Shown here: piece by piece, positions 31,481-42,210 of the stretch
Layout of the letters: the number at the start of each line of letters is the position of its first letter
How positions within the stretch are numbered: position 1 is the stretch's first letter
Assembly: GCA_033064195.1 (NCBI GenBank)
Contig: JARBJD010000148.1
Location: 1-64,000, forward strand
Direction: 5' to 3'
Origin: Blattamonas nauphoetae
Taxonomy: Eukaryota > Preaxostyla > Oxymonadida
Length of the DNA stretch: 64,000 bases
Program-made: the position numbers and the translations under genes
The notes under the pieces: model-generated
What the model saw: only the letters and a program-made list of their open reading frames with translations
Database searches by the model: none
What the model was told of the DNA's origin: nothing

Positions 31481-33860
31481 GGAAATGCTCACCGGTCGTT
31501 CGTGGATTGTTGGAGAGAGTGCTGTTGAGATTGAGAAATCAGTTCTGGGATTTGATATTGGTCGGGTTTGCGAGAAGGAAGGGATTGTGGGAGATGTGCA
31601 GATTCTTCTCTCTCTTCTTCTGAGCACAGTGTGTCTTTCGCTCTCTTCATCTCTTCCTGTTTCGTCAGAATCCTTGTCAGCGTATCTCTTCGGTAGAACT
31701 TGTTCGATCGAATCGTCTTCAGAGTGTGTTGGGTCTAGAAACACCTCTTTCTCGCTTCTTCGCTGCACAACTCGAATCAACACACCAATACGTGCACTTT
31801 GATGAAGTCTTTCCGCCCTTTCCTCTCTCAGAGTCACGCACGCTTCGAACTGGAGCGAGATGAGAAGTGGCACTGGTGGGTCGTCGGCCAAAAGATGAGG
31901 ACCAGCCAGAAGATCTTCAGTGAGAACGATGTCCAGATGATTCAGAGCTTGTCGAGCCAGCTGAGTCTTGGTGTTTGAGTCGAGTGTGGTGGATCTGATG
32001 TAGTCAAGCTGGCTGGATGCGATCACCATGTGGCATGTCCTCTCTTCCTCTTTTGAGACGATCTAAGTGTCTTTCTGCGCGTTCGAAAAGGCGAGGCGGG
32101 CTGTCCGCTTCATTTGTTTGATGGATTCCGCTGAAACGAGAGGCTGGGTCTCCAAGTTGTGGAGGAAGAACAGCGCTAACTCGAAGCAGCTCACACAAAT
32201 CGTCCTTCCAATGGTGGTGTCTTCTCTGCAACTCTATCACCGTATCCTTCCAATGGTGGTGTCTTCTCTGCAACTCTATCACCGTATCCTTCAGCGTGGT
32301 GAAGAGCTGCCCCATTTCTTTTAAGTCCCAACTCGCTTCGGGATGGTGTGTGTGAAGTTGGAGCATTTGAACCAGCGCGAACATCTTCTTTTCAAGTTTG
32401 CCTGCCTGTTCCCCTTCACTCCCAGTTAGCTCAAACGAGTTCAGATACTCTCTGAGGAATGCTAAGCAGAATTCTGGCTCCCCGACCGACTCGAACTCCT
32501 GTGCCACACTTTCCAACACATCGAGAAGTGCTTATGTGTCCGTTGGCAGGGTGGGGGCTGGAGTGGCTGGGGGAGGTGTGGAGTGATCTGTCTCATCCAC
32601 AAGCATTCCTGAGCGTGCTGGAGTGTCAGTTGAATGGGATTCGATGAGGGCTGTCGCGATTGTCTTCGCTTCGTCCAGATTTCCTTTGTGCAGAGGAAGC
32701 TGGAGAGTGAGAAGACGAGAAAGTGGGGAGAGAGTGGTGCTTCCTTCGAGTGCTGCGAGGAATTGACACGCCGATTCGGCTTCTGTGATGAGTTGATTGG
32801 GATGAGTGTGGGTAGGTGTGCAAATTGTCGATCAGGAGAGAGAAAAATCTTAGGTTGGCAGTGAGAGTAACAAGGGTTGGAACTCCACGGATTTGATTTT
32901 AAGTAATCAGACATTCAAACGTTGACGTTGAAAATTGGCTAAAAAGGGCGGAAACAGCGAGAATAGAAAGAGAACAAGGCCAGACTGTGAATACTGCCGG
33001 AAATCGATGAGCGACGCGTGGAGAAATGTGAATTGGTCTTCATCCCATTCTCCGTTTCCTTTATCAGCCTGTTTCACTTTTTAATCCACCAGTTCCTTCC
33101 AGAGAGACAGAGCACTATCTTCTTTCCGAGTCGTCGCGAAGAATGTGATCGCGGATTGCAGGGTAAAGTCCGAACGATCGGTTTAGAGAAGAAGAGCGAT
33201 GTAATGTTCAGCAGAGCTGAATTGCTTCAGTTGGACAAGCACTGGGGTGATGATCCTGAACCAAAAAAAGTGGGAACGGAAAAATGAGGGCTAAAGAATA
33301 GAAAACCGAATTAACTTTGCTTTTTGAGGAGAAGTATCAGTTTCCCACTCAACTTTCTGGTCAAGACAGGTCAAGGCCTCCTGATACCAGAAGACAGCTT
33401 CCTCGTCGCACGATTTCGAAACATCCGCTGCGCCGAAGGTATACAACAAATTGGACAGCTCCCACAAAATATTGGCATCAGTCAGTTCAGCTGGAGTGAA
33501 GAGAAGGTTGTAAGTTGCTTGACTTTGAAGATAAGGCTCCTTCGACCACGACAGCTCGAGATATACGAGATTGAACTCGTTAAACAGCTTCTGGCGAGGG
33601 AGGGACACTGTTTCTGGATGTGCCGAGTGGTCTTGTGGATTGAGGAAGAGAGTCGTTCCCTTCATGTGGTTGAGGAGTTGACAGTTCGAGGAGGACGAAG
33701 GCGAGATTTCGAAGTTTAGCAATGAAATATGAAATATCTACAGATCCTTTCAACTGTTGGCGAATGGATTCAGTCCATACGAAACAAGCTATCTCGAAGG
33801 GGCGCAAGGATTTGGAAAGGAGGGAAATGTTCGTTGGTGACAGATACCTGCCCAATCCTG
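31478..33860 (-). pseudogene. TPR-type helical-repeat protein (possibly SPO22/ZIP4-like), apparently broken
   Basis: Minus-strand pieces read as tetratricopeptide-like helices: L-R-N-L-A-F-V-L-L-E-L near 33720, I-L-W-E-L-S-N-L-L-Y-T-F-G and E-E-A-V-F-W-Y-Q-E-A-L-T-C-L near 33400, then L-R-F-F-S-L-L-I-D-N-L-H and L-I-T-E-A-E-S-A-C-Q-F-L-A-A-L near 32860-32750. Further on come G-N-L-D-E-A-K-T-I-A-T-A-L, then C-L-A-F-L-R-E-Y-L, and finally A-R-Q-A-L-N-H-L-D-I-V-L near 31940. The order and spacing recall the meiotic SPO22/ZIP4/TEX11 family, but this is a weak guess. Frame changes near 33650, 32830 and 32040 and an in-frame TAA near 32535 break it, unless short introns account for some of them. 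Confidence 0.4.
32204..32292 (+). repeat. 42-bp tandem duplication in the TPR-type gene
   Basis: The 42-bp unit beginning CCTTCCAATGGTGGTGTC at 32204 is repeated exactly from 32246. On the coding (minus) strand it duplicates the 14 residues K-D-T-V-I-E-L-Q-R-R-H-H-H-W in frame. Confidence 0.9.
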
Positions 33861-34018
33861 GTCAGACAAAAGCTTTGAATCCGTCTTCACTATTGGTTCA
33901 TTCCGATGACAGAGGTTTTGAGAGTGTGAATGTCAAAAACGAGTCTTTTACAGACTGAGAACCCATACTTTCCTTTGAGATCTTCACTCACACAGCTTCT
34001 GTGTCTGGTGAAAATTTG

Positions 34019-36183
34019 ATGGGAGCACATCAATCAAAATCGAACATGGAGCACCTGGTTCATAGTGTGAATGATGAAAACAAATGGGATCTTGTTTGTC
34101 AGCTTCGTGTTTCAAATCTCTCGTTCTCAGTCCAACATCTCCTCACTTCTCGAAAGATTGCAATGTAATGACGAAGAAATGATTGTTGACACACTCCGAA
34201 CATTGCAGAAAGTGGCATCGGGTGCGTTCTTTTGCTTTAGTCACCGATATGATCTTGGCTTTTTTAATTGTGATGAATGGGTTTCAGAAAGTGAGACGGA
34301 TGACAGGTTTGCTGATTGGTGTCCATTTCTGTCTCAATTGTGTTGTGTCCCACACTCATCTGGACTTGTGGTCTCTCCTTATCTCTTTTATTCATTCTCG
34401 CTTTCAGGCTGAACTGATGAAATTGATTGAGATTCTTTGTTTGTGGTTTCTTGGTTGTGATGATGGATGTCTTCATTTCTTGCTTTCTTTCAGATTCGAA
34501 ATCGCCCTCGTTCGTTCGCTCTTCGCTTTCGTCTGAAATCCCTTCTTTCATCATCACCAAATTCGGAGATTGGCTGAAGTGTCCTGCATTGGAATCAGTG
34601 TGTTGATGTGTTTCTTTGTCTGATTTTGTTTTCAGTGTTGTTCTTTCATGGAATCACTTTGTTTTGAACCTGAAATCGTGAACTCGCTTTTCCTCCAACA
34701 CGAGGACTTTATCATTTCTACGTTCCAAACCGTCAGGAAATCATCACATCCATCTGCTGTCGGCACCACTTTGGCTCGGATGTCTCTCTCTCCCCATCTT
34801 GGAATCGCCACTCACTCTCTCAATGCGATTTACTGGGTGGTCACCCAAGATCCACCTGCTCTCACTCCTCTTCCATCACCCATCTTTCCGTCATCTTCCC
34901 CAATCCAACAATATTCTGGTCTCTCATTCCTGGCTGCTCTGACAAAGAAACTCCGAATAGTTTTCTCCAAATTCCAGGCGACTATCCCAACCGATCCTTC
35001 ACACCTCCCAAAATTCATCCAACTCACGAAAGATGATCCATTTCTCATCTACCGTTCGCTGGACTTCTGTTCATGTTCGTTCATCCTTCCAAATCCTCTT
35101 TTGCGAGCCAACCCACCGATCGAAGTGTGTTTCGACTATTTTCATTTCTCGTCATTTTAGGTTGATTCTCAGTTCATTCGAGAATTGGTCCTTTTTGTGA
35201 AAGAAGCGCTCCCGACGATTCTCACGAACATCTCAACCATCGACAATCTCATCGCTTCTCTTCCCTCCGACTCTTCTCCAACCACCCAATTGTATTCTGA
35301 AGCCGACAAACAAGCGACTTTTACTCTCAAATATCTCAAAAGCAAATGTGAAGTCTTCATGAGCTCTGGATGGTTGTTTTTAATGGCCGTCCCAGAATCC
35401 CTCACAGATTCCCACAAGTCATCTATCCAAACAATCATTCTCGACGATCCATCCTTCCCAGACCTCGTTCTCAACTCGCTCAAATGCGATCAAGAAAAAA
35501 TCAGAAAATTAACCATAATGACCATCACAGACACTATTATTCACTTTCCCTGGATGAGAGAACAGTTCATGACAGCGAACCTCGTTGGTCGGATGTTTGA
35601 AACAGTCGATTTTGTTTCTCTTCCTCTCTCCGAGTCCGAAACTCACATCCAACTCAGCAGATTCATCACCTGGATGTTCTTTCCGGTCGGATATACTGAG
35701 GAACACCCAATTTTTGAACAGTACCCTCTCATTCGTGTTTCTGTGTTGGAGCCAGCTAAAGAATTCATCAAAAGCATGTTCCACAATTCAGACAAACTCA
35801 TTCTGAATGAAGCAGACCAAAAGATGATCGATTCGTGCATCTCTCTCACCCACCATCACATCAGAAACATGGACCTTCGATTGGATGAACTTGATGCCGA
35901 CATTGTGTCAGCATTTGTGAATTGGGAAGTGCGAACGATGGTCGCGATGGAGGACGACTCGTCATTCTGTGACGTCTTCGACAGCATGTTTCGTAGACTC
36001 TGTGAATGGACAAAGAACAAACCCGAGCGACTGAAGAGACGAGAAGTGCTTCTGAGAGAAGAAGGGTGGGACGATGCCTTGGAACTGCGAGTGGTGGGGA
36101 TCGAGGTGGACACCAGTCACAACTTGAAGACTTGTGCAAGACAGTTCAGAATCAAACTGACACTCAATGCGGACGAGCTCTGA
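34019..36183 (+). CDS. HEAT/armadillo-like lineage-specific protein with predicted N-myristoylation site
   Basis: The proposed start ATG at 34019 gives M-G-A-H-Q-S-K-S, an N-myristoylation consensus (M-G-x-x-x-S). Exon 1 (34019-34057) splices over 34058-34130 to S-N-I-S-S-L-L-E-R-L-Q. Exons between 34.2 and 34.65 kb are unresolved, although several T-rich CAG acceptors are visible (34287, 34407, 34634). From 34635 the frame reads to P-P-I-E, then a 36-bp intron (35125-35160, GT...TTTTAG) in phase 0 leads to V-D-S-Q-F-I-R-E-L and on to the TGA at 36183. The protein is all-helical (L-S-A-L-T-x-K-L-R-x-V-F, F-I-T-W-M-F-F-P). Families like this abound in oxymonads. Function unknown; membrane tethering is inferred only from the N-terminus. 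Confidence 0.6.
35125..35160 (+). other. 36-bp spliceosomal intron
   Basis: GTGTGTTTCG at the 5' end and TCGTCATTTTAG at the 3' end. Removing it joins P-P-I-E to V-D-S-Q-F in phase 0 and bypasses the TAG stop, giving one continuous helical protein. Confidence 0.7.
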
Positions 36184-36996
36184 CCAATGCAGGTCGTCTG
36201 TCGAACCCACTTCCCCGTCGAGCTGCCACTGGAGGAGATTAGCTGTGAACACCGGCTGCCCTCTTTGGGAATGACAAATGATACGTGAGACGCGTCGGTG
36301 AGTGTGATGTGAGGGCTGCGTGCGAGATGGACTTCCGACAACGAGCACGGTCAACTGACAAGGACAGAATCGTATCTTTGGAGGATTCACTGTCTATCGC
36401 TCAGGACGAGATCCGGCGACTAAACGATCTCGTTGCACAACTGCGAGATGTGTTGGGTTCAGTCCAAACCACCACATTTGCACATGCTTCCTTTGTCTTC
36501 ACAGATCCGTCCCACTTTCTCGTGGACAACGGTATCATCACTTGCACTGATGCTGCAAGGGGTCCACTTGGTCGTTCATTGTGGAGTTCGTTGTTTCTGG
36601 ACAGCATCTTCGAGACAGGAGTGATCTCAGTTGAAATCACGATTCTCTTTCTGGATAACAGTATCACCCTCTTCTCCGTCATCCTTTTCAGATTACGATG
36701 GAGATCTCATGTTTGGTTTGATGGATTCCAACAATCATCTTCTTGAAATTTGTGAAACGTTTGGAGGTGATGCCAAAAGTGCGTTTTTCTCTTCTCTCAT
36801 CTTCTCAAAGCTTCCACTCACCTCTAAAAGAAGGAGATAGTGTCCGAATGGAGGTTAATCTAGACTCAACACCTCCAACAGTGCATTTCTTTGTGAATGG
36901 CGATGCGGGAAGGAGGTACATGTCGGGAATTCCTTCATCAGACTCACCGAAACTACAACAAGTGACAGGAACGATGGTGAAGGAGATTATTGTTTA
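36184..36996 (+). pseudogene. SPRY-like domain protein remnant
   Basis: A coiled-coil (V-S-L-E-D-S-L-S-I-A-Q-D-E-I-R-R-L) near 36380 is followed by F-T-D-P-S-H-F and, after a 31-bp intron (36661-36691), Y-D-G-D-L-M-F-G-L-M-D-S. In another frame come S-P-L-K-E-G-D-S-V-R-M-E-V and V-H-F-F-V-N-G-D. This order (ligand-binding strand, F-G-L-M-D, G-D-x-V-x-M-x-x-D, V-x-F-F-x-N-G) is that of SPRY-type beta-sandwiches. A frame change between about 36760 and 36820 breaks it. Directly after the TGA at 36183 the same frame stays open for 35 codons (P-M-Q-V-V-C-R-T-H-F-P-V-E-L), so it may once have been the C-terminal part of the preceding gene. Confidence 0.5.
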
Positions 36997-37077
36997 ATTA
37001 TTGGGAAGAGACAGAAAGATTTTTGATAATGTTTTGATCAAATCGTTCAGATTTCTTTGGGCCTGAACATTAATATT

Positions 37078-38111
37078 ATGTCCTCACCAGATGCCCAACC
37101 ATCTCGTATGTCCTTCGTTGACCCTTGATGTTTATAGAAGCCACCCCCTTCCTCGAATGGGATGAGAATCAACCCGCGACTAAGGAAGAAGTATCATCAA
37201 TCCTTCATTCACTTGTTCAACTGGTGACTGTGCAGCATCGGTTTAATGTTGGTTTAGCAGAGAAAGCAGCGAAATTTTTGAAACTCCTCACTCAATACAA
37301 CTCCACGACAGACTACTCACTTTTCTTCATTGGATTGGCTCCAACAGCCACTAATCCGTATCACAGATTCATGGATTCATTATTAGTTCTTATGATGTCA
37401 TCGTATACTCAGATTTCTCACGCATCAAGCCATGTTCTGGAATTCTCATTCAATTCGTTTCATTCATCGGAACGGCTCAAAATTGTCGAAGCGGGAACGA
37501 TATCTCGTGCATTAAATGCCGTCCGACCGCACTCTTTGCCAATCGTGAATCATGAAGGAATTCACTCCACCATTCTCAACCTCATCATCAGATCGCTCTC
37601 CCTTGGTTCTTCCTACGAGCTCCTGAAACTCGCCCCTGACGACGACGCAGCACAACACGCAATCCGTGAAACACTATTTCATCAAGTAATAGCTCCGTCC
37701 AGTCAGTACTTTCACCATCTCTGTGAAAACCGAAATCTGATGACAAATCGCAGATTGGTGTTGATTTTCTACGATCTTCTGACACTCCTGCTTCGTGTTT
37801 GTGCGTACCACTCCCTTTCGATTCAATATATTCTTCGATCTCCATTGCCGATGGCCACAACAAGCGTCGTAGTTGAGACAGAGCTCGACCAAGCTATTTG
37901 GCGCTTTTTCGCAGGGATGTTCGATTGCATGGAGGAATGGGCGTTCCGTCCAGTTCCTGAAGGAGATTGTAAACTCCTGAATGGCCTTCTTTCGGAAGGT
38001 CTCGAAGATGAAGCCGAATTTCATCTTTTTCATGAGGCAAACTCTCGATTTGGAGCCACAACCGTCAACTATGCCAAAAAATTCGTCTCTTTCTTTGGAT
38101 TTAATCATTAG
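37078..38111 (+). CDS. FLEW-family helical-repeat protein, paralogue 1
   Basis: Two exons, 37078-37105 and 37138-38111, with a 32-bp intron (GTATGTCC...TTTATAG) in phase 1. Together they give 333 residues starting M-S-S-P-D-A-Q-P-S and reaching A-T-P-F-L-E-W-D-E-N right after the splice. It is all-helical, with conserved blocks A-K-F-L-K-L-L, F-M-D-S-L-L-V-L-M-M-S, Q-V-I-A-P-S-S-Q-Y-F-H-H-L-C-E-N-R and L-L-T-L-L-L-R-V-C. It ends V-S-F-F-G-F-N-H. The neighbour at 38311 is a clear paralogue with the intron at the same place. The family is lineage-specific in oxymonads as far as I know, with unknown function. The splice restores an upstream start and the reading frame. Confidence 0.75.
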
Positions 38112-38310
38112 ACAGTTGGAATTTGGGATGAACATTTCAGGCATTTTTGCTGTGCTTTCCATGTTCCGTATCTCATTTGGATTTGAATCTCTTCTTCACC
38201 AAATCAAGTGTTTGCGGTCCATAAACCGTATTTGTTGGGGATATATCTCGTAGAGAGAGTCGGCTAATGCCATCATGGTCTGATCAGCATCTTCTGACTC
38301 AGCAACGAGG

Positions 38311-39366
38311 ATGACGGTATCCAAAGCCTCTGATTTCAATACACCGACAAGTATGCGCTTCATTTCTCTCAATATTGTATCAGATTCGAATGCTTTTTTA
38401 GAGTGGAGTGGAAATCTAAATTTTTCGATTGAAGAAGCCTCAACAATCTTCACATCTCTCACCACTTTGGTGAAGGATGAGTATCCCTTTGATGACGCAC
38501 TTGTGTCGAAGACAGTTGAATTCTTACAGACTATCTCTCCAGATAATCAGCTTTTCGAAGCCGATGATTTCCTGATTGGATTAGTCCCTGGACATGACGG
38601 TCCTGTGGCTGGATTCATCGAAGCAATATTGTTACTTCTTGCTTCATCTGAAAACAGAATTGTTACAACGTCATTGGATGTCTTATCATCAACGTTAAAC
38701 AATTGTTCTTCTGACTACGTCATGAAGATGCTCAATTGTGGTGTGGTCTCTGGAGTCATGAATATCATCCAACCACACACAGTCTCACTGCCGTCGATGA
38801 AGAATGTCCACGTTTATGTCATGAACCTTCTCACAGCAACATTTTCCAACACAGCACTGTATCCCGACTCTTTCACACAATCTGATGCCGCCACGCAATC
38901 TCAGATGAATGATACTATCGTTGGGCGAATTCTCGTCCCTTCAGAAGCATATTTTCGATCTCTCTGTTCCAACCGCTATTTCCTCTCGGAGAGCGAATCA
39001 ACGGCTTCACTTCTGGAACTCTTTACGTGTCTGATTGAAGTGAGTGTGTTCCATTCACCAATATCTCATTTTGTCGTATCGCTCCCCATTGCGCTTACAA
39101 TCACCAGTTTGTCGACATTCAACTCCAAATTTGTGAGACGATTCTTCGAATATTTCTTTCATATTATACGCGTGTGGAGATTAGATGGTCCACACACCTC
39201 TAGGATGGGCAAGACAATCATTAGATCACTGAACTCGGAAGGATTGGATGATGTACTTGATCAGACTTTATTCATCATCAAATCTACTTTTCTCCGCAAC
39301 AGGCTACAATACTCAGATTGTTGTCCTTCAATGCTTGGAATGAACAACCTTGAGACGATTCCTTAA
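38311..39366 (+). CDS. FLEW-family helical-repeat protein, paralogue 2
   Basis: Two exons, 38311-38350 and 38384-39366, with a 33-bp intron (GTATGCGC...TATCAG) in phase 1, encode 340 residues. After the splice the protein reads S-N-A-F-L-E-W-S-G-N, matching F-L-E-W-D in the upstream neighbour. Shared blocks include V-E-F-L-Q-T-I, F-I-E-A-I-L-L-L-L-A-S-S, R-I-L-V-P-S-E-A-Y-F-R-S-L-C-S-N-R-Y, and a C-terminal M-L-G-M-N-N. Identity to paralogue 1 is perhaps a quarter to a third by eye, so the duplication is old. Same strand, 200 bp apart. Function unknown. Confidence 0.75.
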   Translation: MTVSKASDFNTPTSMRFISLNIVSDSNAFLEWSGNLNFSIEEASTIFTSLTTLVKDEYPFDDALVSKTVEFLQTISPDNQLFEADDFLIGLVPGHDGPVAGFIEAILLLLASSENRIVTTSLDVLSSTLNNCSSDYVMKMLNCGVVSGVMNIIQPHTVSLPSMKNVHVYVMNLLTATFSNTALYPDSFTQSDAATQSQMNDTIVGRILVPSEAYFRSLCSNRYFLSESESTASLLELFTCLIEVSVFHSPISHFVVSLPIALTITSLSTFNSKFVRRFFEYFFHIIRVWRLDGPHTSRMGKTIIRSLNSEGLDDVLDQTLFIIKSTFLRNRLQYSDCCPSMLGMNNLETIP

Positions 39367-39861
39367 CTTTATTAACCTCACATTGGGTCTCGCTCTCGAT
39401 GTCACACCTAAACCACTCTCCACTGTGCTCCGAACGTCACCGACAGACAGACCTTCCATCAATACCCGTGGAGGAATGATGTCGCTCATTATCAAGACTT
39501 CATCGATCCCTCCGATCAAGTATTATCATTTTCGTACTTTTTTTTGCTTCTCACCTCACCTCACTCGCTGTTCTCATCGCAAACCGACTCGAAATGCTCC
39601 CAGAATGAGCATTCAATTGGAGATCCAAGGGTACACTTCAATAATCAAAGTTAAGACAATTCACGAAGAAAAATACCACATCTTGAAAAGATAGCATGAA
39701 ATTATTGCAGCCTATCGATGTGTAATTGTCTCAATACTCGTTCTCACTCCGAATCAGTGAGGGTAGATATCATTTCAGAGAGATCTTCTTCTGACATGTG
39801 AGGATTATGGGGAAGTGGCAGAGGTGGAAATCTTGATCTTCGAAAGACATTCATTGTCAAA
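39367..39861. other. Intergenic region upstream of the pyrophosphatase
   Basis: A short plus-strand frame at 39350-39694 overlaps the end of the previous gene and has no recognisable domain. No TATA-like element stands out. The 60 bases before the pyrophosphatase ATG are purine-rich and lack the repeat-protein start motif. Confidence 0.4.
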
Positions 39862-42210
39862 ATGGCGTCAACAGAAGCTTGGGTTTGGGGGTTCCTCGCA
39901 GTGGTGCTCTTGATCTGCATCGGCTGCGCATTCTACGTCGTCTGGCTCTACAAGTGGGTCATGAAACACCCCGAAGGACCTGATGAAATGAAAGCCGTCT
40001 CCGACCCGATTCGTGAGGGTGCTTTCGGTTTCCTGAACACACAGTATAAATATGTGGCCTATATTTCCATTCCTGTGGCCTTGTTTATTCTCCTTATCTA
40101 CGGATTCGTGCCTGGATCGACTGCCGGAATCCTCACAAAAGATGGTACCACATTCGGCCGCTGGACAATGGGTATTATCTCCACCATTGCCTTCCTCCTT
40201 GGTGCTCTCTGCTCCGGTTTCTCCGGCTATATGGGCATGTGGGTGTCTGTCCGCACAAATGTCAGATGCGCTGCTGCTGCCATCACCAGCTCCAACGAAG
40301 CCATCAAGGTTGCTCTCCGTGGAGGTGCATTCTCTGGCATGCTTATCGTGACACTCTCACTGTTCGGTGTTGGCTCAATGTTCGCAATTGTCCATGCCAT
40401 GTTCGGCAATGTCAAGATCTCTGTCATGTCCAACGTCATCGTCGGATATGGCTTTGGTGCTTCATTCGTTGCTCTCTTCGCTCAACTTGGAGGTGGAATC
40501 TACACAAAGGCTGCTGATGTCGGATGCGATCTCGTCGGAAAAGTTAACAACAACATTCCAGAAGATGATCCTCGCAACCCAGCTGTTGTTGCTGATCTTG
40601 TCGGTGACAATGTCGGTGATTGCGCTGGTCGTGGTGCCGATCTTTTCGAGTCAACTGCTGCTGAGAACATTGGAGCCATGGTCATTGGAGGACAACTCGC
40701 TGAAGAACATGGATTCGATGGCCGTGCCATGGCTGGATACATTCTCTTCCCTCTTGTTGTTCGTGGGTTCGGTCTCTGCTGCTCCATGATCGGAATTCTC
40801 TGCGTGTACTCCAAGGAGAAACACCCCGAAAAGAAAGAAGCTCCCAAGTCTGAGAACCCATCAGCCTCATTCGGAGACTATGCAACTGTTGACGGTCTCG
40901 ATGATGAGGAAGATGCTGAAGATCCCCTCTTTGGTCTCATTCGTGGATTCTCCATCACATCAGCTTGCTGCGCTGTTCTGATCTTCCTCGCTTCCTACAT
41001 GTGCCTCGACAACAAGCTCTACAAATCAGCCTGGCTCTGGTACTCCATCTGCGGTCTCGTTGGTATTGCCATGTCCCTTTGCTTCGTCTTCATCACCCAA
41101 TACTACACTGACTACCGTTACCGCCCAGTCATGTCTGTCGCCAAGGCTTCGGAATCCGGCCACGCTACCAACATCATCGCTGGTCTCGCCGTCGGCATGG
41201 AATCCACTGCCCTTCCCGTCTTGGTGATCGTCATTTCGATCGTTGCCTGCTACAAGATGGGTGAACACGCCGTTCCCAATGGAGGCTACTTCGGTACTGC
41301 CTGCGGTACCATGGGTATGCTCATGGTTGTTGCCTTCGTCCTCGCCATGGATACCTTCGGACCAATTGCTGACAATGCTGGTGGTATCGTCGAAATGTCC
41401 GAACAACCCGAGTACATCCGTCGCAAGACCGATCGTCTCGATGCCGTCGGAAACACCACAAAGGCTCTCACCAAGGGATATGCTGTTGGATCAGCCGCCC
41501 TTGCTACCTTCCTCCTCTTCTCTGCCTTCCTCGACACAGTCAAGCTTCTCATTGGTGACCCCGGTCACATCGCTGTCGATCTTGGCACCCCAGAGGTCTT
41601 CTCAGGTGGTCTCATCGGAGGTATGCTCGTGTATCTCTTCTCCGCCTGGGCCATTGACGCCGTCGGAAACGCCGCTCAAGAAATCATCGCTGAAGTTAAC
41701 CGCCAGTTCACCGAGCGCCCTGGCATCCTTAACGGAACTGAGAAGCCAGACTACCAAGGTTGTGTGTCCATTGTCACCCGCTCTGCTCTTCGCGAAATGG
41801 TCCGCCCCGCCCTCCTCGTCGTCCTCACCCCCGTCGTTGTCGGTCTGACCTTCCGTCTGATCGGTATCCACTCTGACCCCATCCTTGGAGCCCGTGTCCT
41901 TGGAGGTCTTCTCATGGTTGCCACCATCACTGGTGTCCTCCTTGGTCTCTTCCTCAACAACGGAGGAGGAGCTTGGGATAACGCCAAGAAGTACATCGAA
42001 ATGGGCAACTACGGTGGAAAGGGATCTGAAGCTCACAAGGCTTCTGTTACTGGTGACACAGTCGGAGATCCATGCAAGGACACAGCCGGTCCATCCATCC
42101 ATGTGCTCATCAAGCTTCTCTCTACAATCACCCTGGTGCTTGCTCCAATCTTCGTCAAGCCAAACGCCTCAAGAATCCCCGTGCCAGAGGTTGTTGCCGA
42201 GCTCTTCTAA
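39862..42210 (+). CDS. Membrane H+-translocating pyrophosphatase, K+-independent type
   Basis: A complete 782-residue, intron-free gene. The enzyme hydrolyses pyrophosphate in the cytosol and pumps H+ into an acidic compartment or out across a membrane. About 16 hydrophobic segments are visible, the first at residues 9-30. Substrate-binding motifs are all present: D-V-G-C-D-L-V-G-K, then E-D-D-P-R-N-P-A-V-V-A-D-L-V-G-D-N-V-G-D, then D-T-F-G-P-I-A-D-N-A-G-G-I, then N-N-G-G-G-A-W-D-N-A-K-K and a final G-D-T-V-G-D-P-x-K-D-T-A-G-P. The G-N-T-T-K-A-L-T motif carries lysine and threonine at the two positions that are alanine and alanine/glycine in K+-dependent enzymes, which marks the K+-independent class. 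A charged loop with E-D-A-E-D lies near residue 350. Codons are strongly C-ending, unlike the neighbours, suggesting high expression. Confidence 0.97.
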   Translation: MASTEAWVWGFLAVVLLICIGCAFYVVWLYKWVMKHPEGPDEMKAVSDPIREGAFGFLNTQYKYVAYISIPVALFILLIYGFVPGSTAGILTKDGTTFGRWTMGIISTIAFLLGALCSGFSGYMGMWVSVRTNVRCAAAAITSSNEAIKVALRGGAFSGMLIVTLSLFGVGSMFAIVHAMFGNVKISVMSNVIVGYGFGASFVALFAQLGGGIYTKAADVGCDLVGKVNNNIPEDDPRNPAVVADLVGDNVGDCAGRGADLFESTAAENIGAMVIGGQLAEEHGFDGRAMAGYILFPLVVRGFGLCCSMIGILCVYSKEKHPEKKEAPKSENPSASFGDYATVDGLDDEEDAEDPLFGLIRGFSITSACCAVLIFLASYMCLDNKLYKSAWLWYSICGLVGIAMSLCFVFITQYYTDYRYRPVMSVAKASESGHATNIIAGLAVGMESTALPVLVIVISIVACYKMGEHAVPNGGYFGTACGTMGMLMVVAFVLAMDTFGPIADNAGGIVEMSEQPEYIRRKTDRLDAVGNTTKALTKGYAVGSAALATFLLFSAFLDTVKLLIGDPGHIAVDLGTPEVFSGGLIGGMLVYLFSAWAIDAVGNAAQEIIAEVNRQFTERPGILNGTEKPDYQGCVSIVTRSALREMVRPALLVVLTPVVVGLTFRLIGIHSDPILGARVLGGLLMVATITGVLLGLFLNNGGGAWDNAKKYIEMGNYGGKGSEAHKASVTGDTVGDPCKDTAGPSIHVLIKLLSTITLVLAPIFVKPNASRIPVPEVVAELF

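Noticed and set aside
32490-32560. Glutamine-coding TAA (altered genetic code, as in Streblomastix)
   Set aside because: One in-frame TAA in the TPR-type gene would fit, but the pyrophosphatase and the 825- and 1,899-residue genes use only CAA/CAG for glutamine. The pyrophosphatase also ends with TAA, so the standard code applies and this gene is more likely broken.
36181-36183. TGA read-through joining the HEAT-like gene to the SPRY-like part
   Set aside because: The frame stays open for 35 codons after the TGA, but the downstream part is itself frame-broken and there is no other sign of TGA recoding.
40227-42102. Antisense frames across the pyrophosphatase
   Set aside because: Shadows caused by the strong C-ending codon bias of the real gene.
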